DNA of 64,000 bases from Citrus sinensis. Taxonomy: Eukaryota > Streptophyta > Magnoliopsida > Sapindales > Rutaceae. The notes under the pieces were generated by a model. It had not been told where the DNA came from, did not search any database, and saw nothing but the letters and a program-made list of their open reading frames with translations. The stretch is taken from contig NC_068558.1 in NCBI RefSeq assembly GCF_022201045.2, positions 39,141,501 to 39,205,500 on the forward strand, given 5' to 3'. The position numbers and the translations under genes were made by a program. The stretch's first letter is position 1; every line of letters starts with the position of its first letter. Below, piece after piece: positions 60,111-64,000 of the stretch.

Positions 60111-62934
60111 GAGTTTTGCTAAACAAAACAAATTTGACAACTTGGATTAAAAAAAAAAAAACTCAACAGTGATCAAAATTTCAATAATTAAATTTCTTTT
60201 TCAGCATATTATATATACAAATTATTGTGAGTTTTACAAAAAAAAAAAAGATTTGATAACTGTTGATGCCAAAAAACAACCTCAACAACTGAGTTTGTTT
60301 TGGTGTAGAAAACATAATAAAATAAACCTATATTGCAAGTTGAACACGAATTTCTCAACCTACCATTCATAGAATATGGTCAGGGTTCACCGATGGGGTT
60401 CCAACAAGAATCCTCTAATACTAATGTCATATCTTTAGTATAAAGGGATCTTTCATTGATAAAGAAATCACACTCAAAATGTAATGCATAATACTATCCA
60501 ATTATCATAGGAAAGTTTAAGCATTAGTTTACTTTCTTTGTCTTGTTTTTTCACCTTATATTACCCTCTTCTCTTGATGTCCATTTTCTGTTTAAATATC
60601 CCTCAAGAGGCAGACATCTTTATTCCCTTAAAACTCACATATCTTTCTAACATGGGTAGTTGGTTCACATGAAGTATCCAAACCTAGCATAAGTCCCTTG
60701 TTTTCATGATCGAGAAAGTGTGATAGGACTTCGAAGCTTAAAAATGATAAAAAGAAGAGAAGAATATCCAACCTAGCACTCGTCCTAGTTTTCAATATTG
60801 AGAAAATATGATTGGTGATGGAAACTTAAAAAAAGAAAAAAATCAAATATTTACATGTCAAACTCAATTTGTAAAGTCAAATATGTAGATGTCGGTCTCA
60901 ATCGTATTGTTACCAAAATTATTCGAACTCTAATTAATTCGAAGAATCGATTAATGACAATTTAGTCTAAAACCTAAAATAAAATAAAACAAGTAAAAAT
61001 TAAACAAAGATGCAAGCATTAATAGAAATCACCAAGAGGTTAAAATATAAGGACATCCAACTTCAACATAACCAATTCAATTTAATTGTTCATCTATGCC
61101 ATTAAAAATTATTACTCACATTAACAGAGAATTTCCATAACCTATTCAATATCATCTCTCAAGTAATATTAAAAAAATACCCGCACATATTAACCCACTA
61201 TATCTCTATACGGATTAAGTATGCTAAGGTTCTTTAAGTTCTATGGAAATTCTAATAAAACAGCACAAATCATGTTAATACATATTTGTCTGCCACATAA
61301 TCCATGACATCCATTACACAGAGCAAAAACACATAAATCATAATTGTTATATCTCAATGCCAGTTTAGTAATGTTATAGCTTTTAAAATAATTATTATTA
61401 GTTGTGCTATAAAAATAAGCAATTGTGAAAAGAATCATTGAAACATTTAGTAAAATTTATTTATAAAAGTGCTTTAAGTTTTAAAAGCAGTTATATGTAT
61501 TTTATAAAACTTATTGTTAAACTATTGCAAAAATATGAAATTACAAATGACTGAAATGGACACATGTTAAATAATTATTTATACATTTATAAACATGTAT
61601 ATATAATATTTTTTATTGTGTATGTGTAATAATTAATAAATATAATAATTTTTTTATTTTATCTCCATATAATTGATAATGATATTAATATTTTAAATTA
61701 AATGATTTTATTTCCTAATTGAATGAGTATAGTTTTAGATTTTTATAACATATGTGAGGATATAGACATAATTGTATTACATACAAAACTAATTCTTAAA
61801 TTCATATTTTGAAAAGTTATCATTTCTCTACTTTTTAAAATTTACTATAAGATAGAATGATTTTTTCATAAATATTTAAAAAAAATTACCAAACTCTAAT
61901 ATTAACTTTTAACTTTTTAAAATTACTTTGAGTTTTTTAAAAGTAATCTCAAACGGGCATTTAATAATGAAAATGTATTTAATTTGATTTTGCTTGTTTT
62001 AAATCTTCACGTGTAGGCTTGATTAAGCTTTTCTAATTTGCTTTGACGCAGCGATTTAATTGGAAATCAACTTCTTAATTCGGCTTAAAGTTATGAATTA
62101 TATTAATTGGTACTTTAGTCATTCCCTGTTAAAATGGATATTTTCGTAATTTTATGATCTAAGCATATAATGGTACATTCTATGGTCAAAACTGCGGCCA
62201 ACGGTGAATTTAATGAAAATTATAATGGTTATGTTTTCGTTGATGACTTTTCGAGGGGGTAAATGTAACAAATGGCAGTACACAATTGAGCGTCCATTAA
62301 AATTAACCCCCCAAAAAATGATGAAGCAAAAACAAAAACCATAAAATTCAGTGTGCTATAACATTAAATCGGTAAAATTTAAAAAGCTAATAATGTCAAT
62401 GAGGACCATAATAAATAAACCATAAACTATAGTAGACAATAACAAAAAAATTAAAAATAAAAATAAATTGAATCTATATTCTTAATTAATTTATGTTATT
62501 TTTCAAATTATAAATTAAACTATCAAATTTGAATTGGATTTGTTCTAGCACTTCGACAGAGTTGTACTTGAAATAAATTACCACATGTTCTAGTTGAGTA
62601 ATTGGATATATGTTTTAAAAATTAATAATAGATGATTATATATTTGCAAGCCGAAATAAACCTTATTACAAGAAAAAAAAATCATTACACTCATGATCCA
62701 ATAACACTAAATAAAGGAAAAAATTAAAAATTTTCCGTCAAGAAAAAGTGAATAAACTCCTCTGTGTACAAATCCTTTATAATTTTCTGAATTCTAATTA
62801 ATTATATCATTACTCAATCCTTTAGAAATATGGGAGTATTGATAATTAATAGATCTCGAATTGAAATCAAGTACGTGTGACCTCTAATTAATTAAATCTT
62901 GAAAAATGTATATAGACAAATTCGTCTTTTCTTA
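60111..62934. other. AT-rich intergenic DNA, no gene recognised
   Basis: 2.8 kb with long A/T tracts and scattered short ORFs of low complexity. I see no domain, RNA gene or transposon terminus here. Confidence 0.5.
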
Positions 62935-63745
62935 GTTAATTCAACAACCATTAATTTTTTTTATTTTTTTCATTAGTTGTGTCTCACGATGGAAGATCTT
63001 GTCCATATGTTGGAATTATAATAAATCATCTTATTATTTCTATTGTTTATTATTACTACGATGTATTGAGATCCAATATTTGAATCCCAACTTGAGTTCT
63101 AATGTCATGTATTACTTATTTATTGGATGATAAATGTAAAATTACTTATTACTCTATTTTATTATTCAAAAAATAAATGATATATTAATTGGAACTTAAG
63201 TTAGGATTCAAATGTTAGGATCCTTTAAATTACTCATACTATGAGCTATGTGGTTTTAAAACCTCAAGTATGAATTCAAAATTTTGATTGTTATGCATTA
63301 ACTATATGTTTCTAAAGTTTAAAAGTGGTGATGAAATTAAAAAGTCTAGTGGGATGGATCAAATTTTTTGTCTATATTTATATCATCGATATATTGATAT
63401 GTTCATTATATTTTTGTAACCGAAAAAAAAAAAAAGATCTCTCAACTAATGATGTTTATCTCTCAACTAATGATGTTTAGTCATAAATATTTTTATGAAT
63501 AGGCAAGAAGATTTTTCGTCAAGAATGTGTATACTATATAAGATTAATGATAATACAGGGACTATGTGCATAAGTTTGTTTTATAAATCTATATGCATTC
63601 TCAAAAAGTATTATTTAATATCGAAAAGTTAAATGGGTTTACTTGTTATTGTTCATTTTGATTTTCAGATATCAAAATCTTTTGAATTGAAGAGCACGGG
63701 GGATTAGCATGCATCAGCTTATGAGGCTGCAGGTTTACACAACTT
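62935..63745. repeat. Duplicate of the pyrophosphatase downstream region
   Basis: Collinear with about 44530-45180, beginning just after the position equivalent to the pyrophosphatase stop codon. It includes an insertion at about 63060-63240 absent from the other copy. No pyrophosphatase coding sequence precedes it. Confidence 0.75.
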
Positions 63746-63774
63746 CATCTCTTTTTTTCTTTTTCTCTTTCCAA

Positions 63775-63915
63775 CCCCTAAAAGGAAAATAATCTGTTAC
63801 AAAAAAAGCTTACAAACAAGGCTTGAGTTTCTTTAAGCATTAATGCATATGGAATCTACTTCTTTGACTTGCTTCGTCATCTTCTTCATACCACTTCCCC
63901 AAAAATCGACAAAGT
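63775..63915 (-). pseudogene. P450 pseudogene fragment, second copy
   Basis: The minus strand is similar to 53025-53165 of the P450 pseudogene; shared landmarks on the plus strand are aaaggaaaataatctgt and ggaatctacttctt. The frame is broken by stops and indels. It lies next to the duplicated pyrophosphatase flank, so both belong to one segmental duplication. The 3' half of the P450 is missing here. Confidence 0.7.
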
Positions 63916-64000
63916 GATAAAATTTTCATTAGTGATAATAATTGTTGTACTCTGGTTTTTCCACAACCTGAACCCATAAAAAACCAATGCACCAATGTGA

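Noticed and set aside
1-64000. CRISPR array, operons, rRNA or tRNA genes
   Set aside because: No regularly spaced short repeats with unique spacers and no rRNA or tRNA sequence was recognised. Initiator tRNA-like strings at 52286-52300 and 54505 are retrotransposon primer-binding sites. A tRNA-scanning program would settle this.

Overview
The window is nuclear DNA of a dicot plant: AT-rich intergenic DNA, genes with GT-AG introns, plant-specific families (COMT-type O-methyltransferases, a long PPR protein, a fasciclin-like AGP, CYP71-type P450) and nested Copia, Mutator-like (MULE) and hAT-like elements. The O-methyltransferases share an unusual catalytic substitution with what I recall of Rutaceae anthranilate N-methyltransferase, so Citrus or a close relative is my best guess. 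This is inferred, not proven.

1-19.0 kb is a tandem array of O-methyltransferase (OMT) genes: the 3' end of one copy (1-105), two complete four-exon genes (6060-7878 and 11815-13837), and an orphan OMT 3' flank (17786-18965). Blocks of flanking DNA are shared between copies. A 2.5 kb MULE has an exact 9-bp target-site duplication whose unoccupied counterpart lies in the paralogous spacer. A hairpin MITE just upstream of the first complete gene supplies an in-frame upstream ATG. A 3.2 kb terminal-inverted-repeat element downstream of the second gene carries a broken AP-endonuclease (APE1L-like) fragment.

19.0-36.3 kb is conserved, gene-dense sequence. ATAD3 (mitochondrial AAA+ ATPase, 8 exons, +) converges on NDUFS6 (complex I zinc subunit, 3 exons, -). 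They are followed by an eight-exon PPR gene resembling EMB976/At5g27270 (-). A hAT-like element and an inverted-repeat element lie upstream of ATAD3.

36.3-44.5 kb holds a fasciclin-like arabinogalactan protein (+), a decayed FAR1/MULE transposase gene between inverted repeats with a second element nested inside, and an intronless soluble inorganic pyrophosphatase (+).

44.5-64 kb is mostly transposon-derived. A CYP71-like P450 pseudogene (-) is split by a young Copia element (618-bp LTRs, about 98% identical, TSD GTTAT). That element is itself interrupted in its reverse transcriptase by a solo LTR (TSD ATGAT). A second, older Copia (TSD CTTGT) sits just upstream of the P450 start and carries a hAT-like MITE that was later tandemly duplicated with adjacent Copia sequence. 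At the window end, the pyrophosphatase downstream region and a P450 piece recur, marking an older segmental duplication.

The genes form no operon-like pathway. The functional links visible are the OMT array (specialised metabolism) and the ATAD3-NDUFS6 pair (both mitochondrial).
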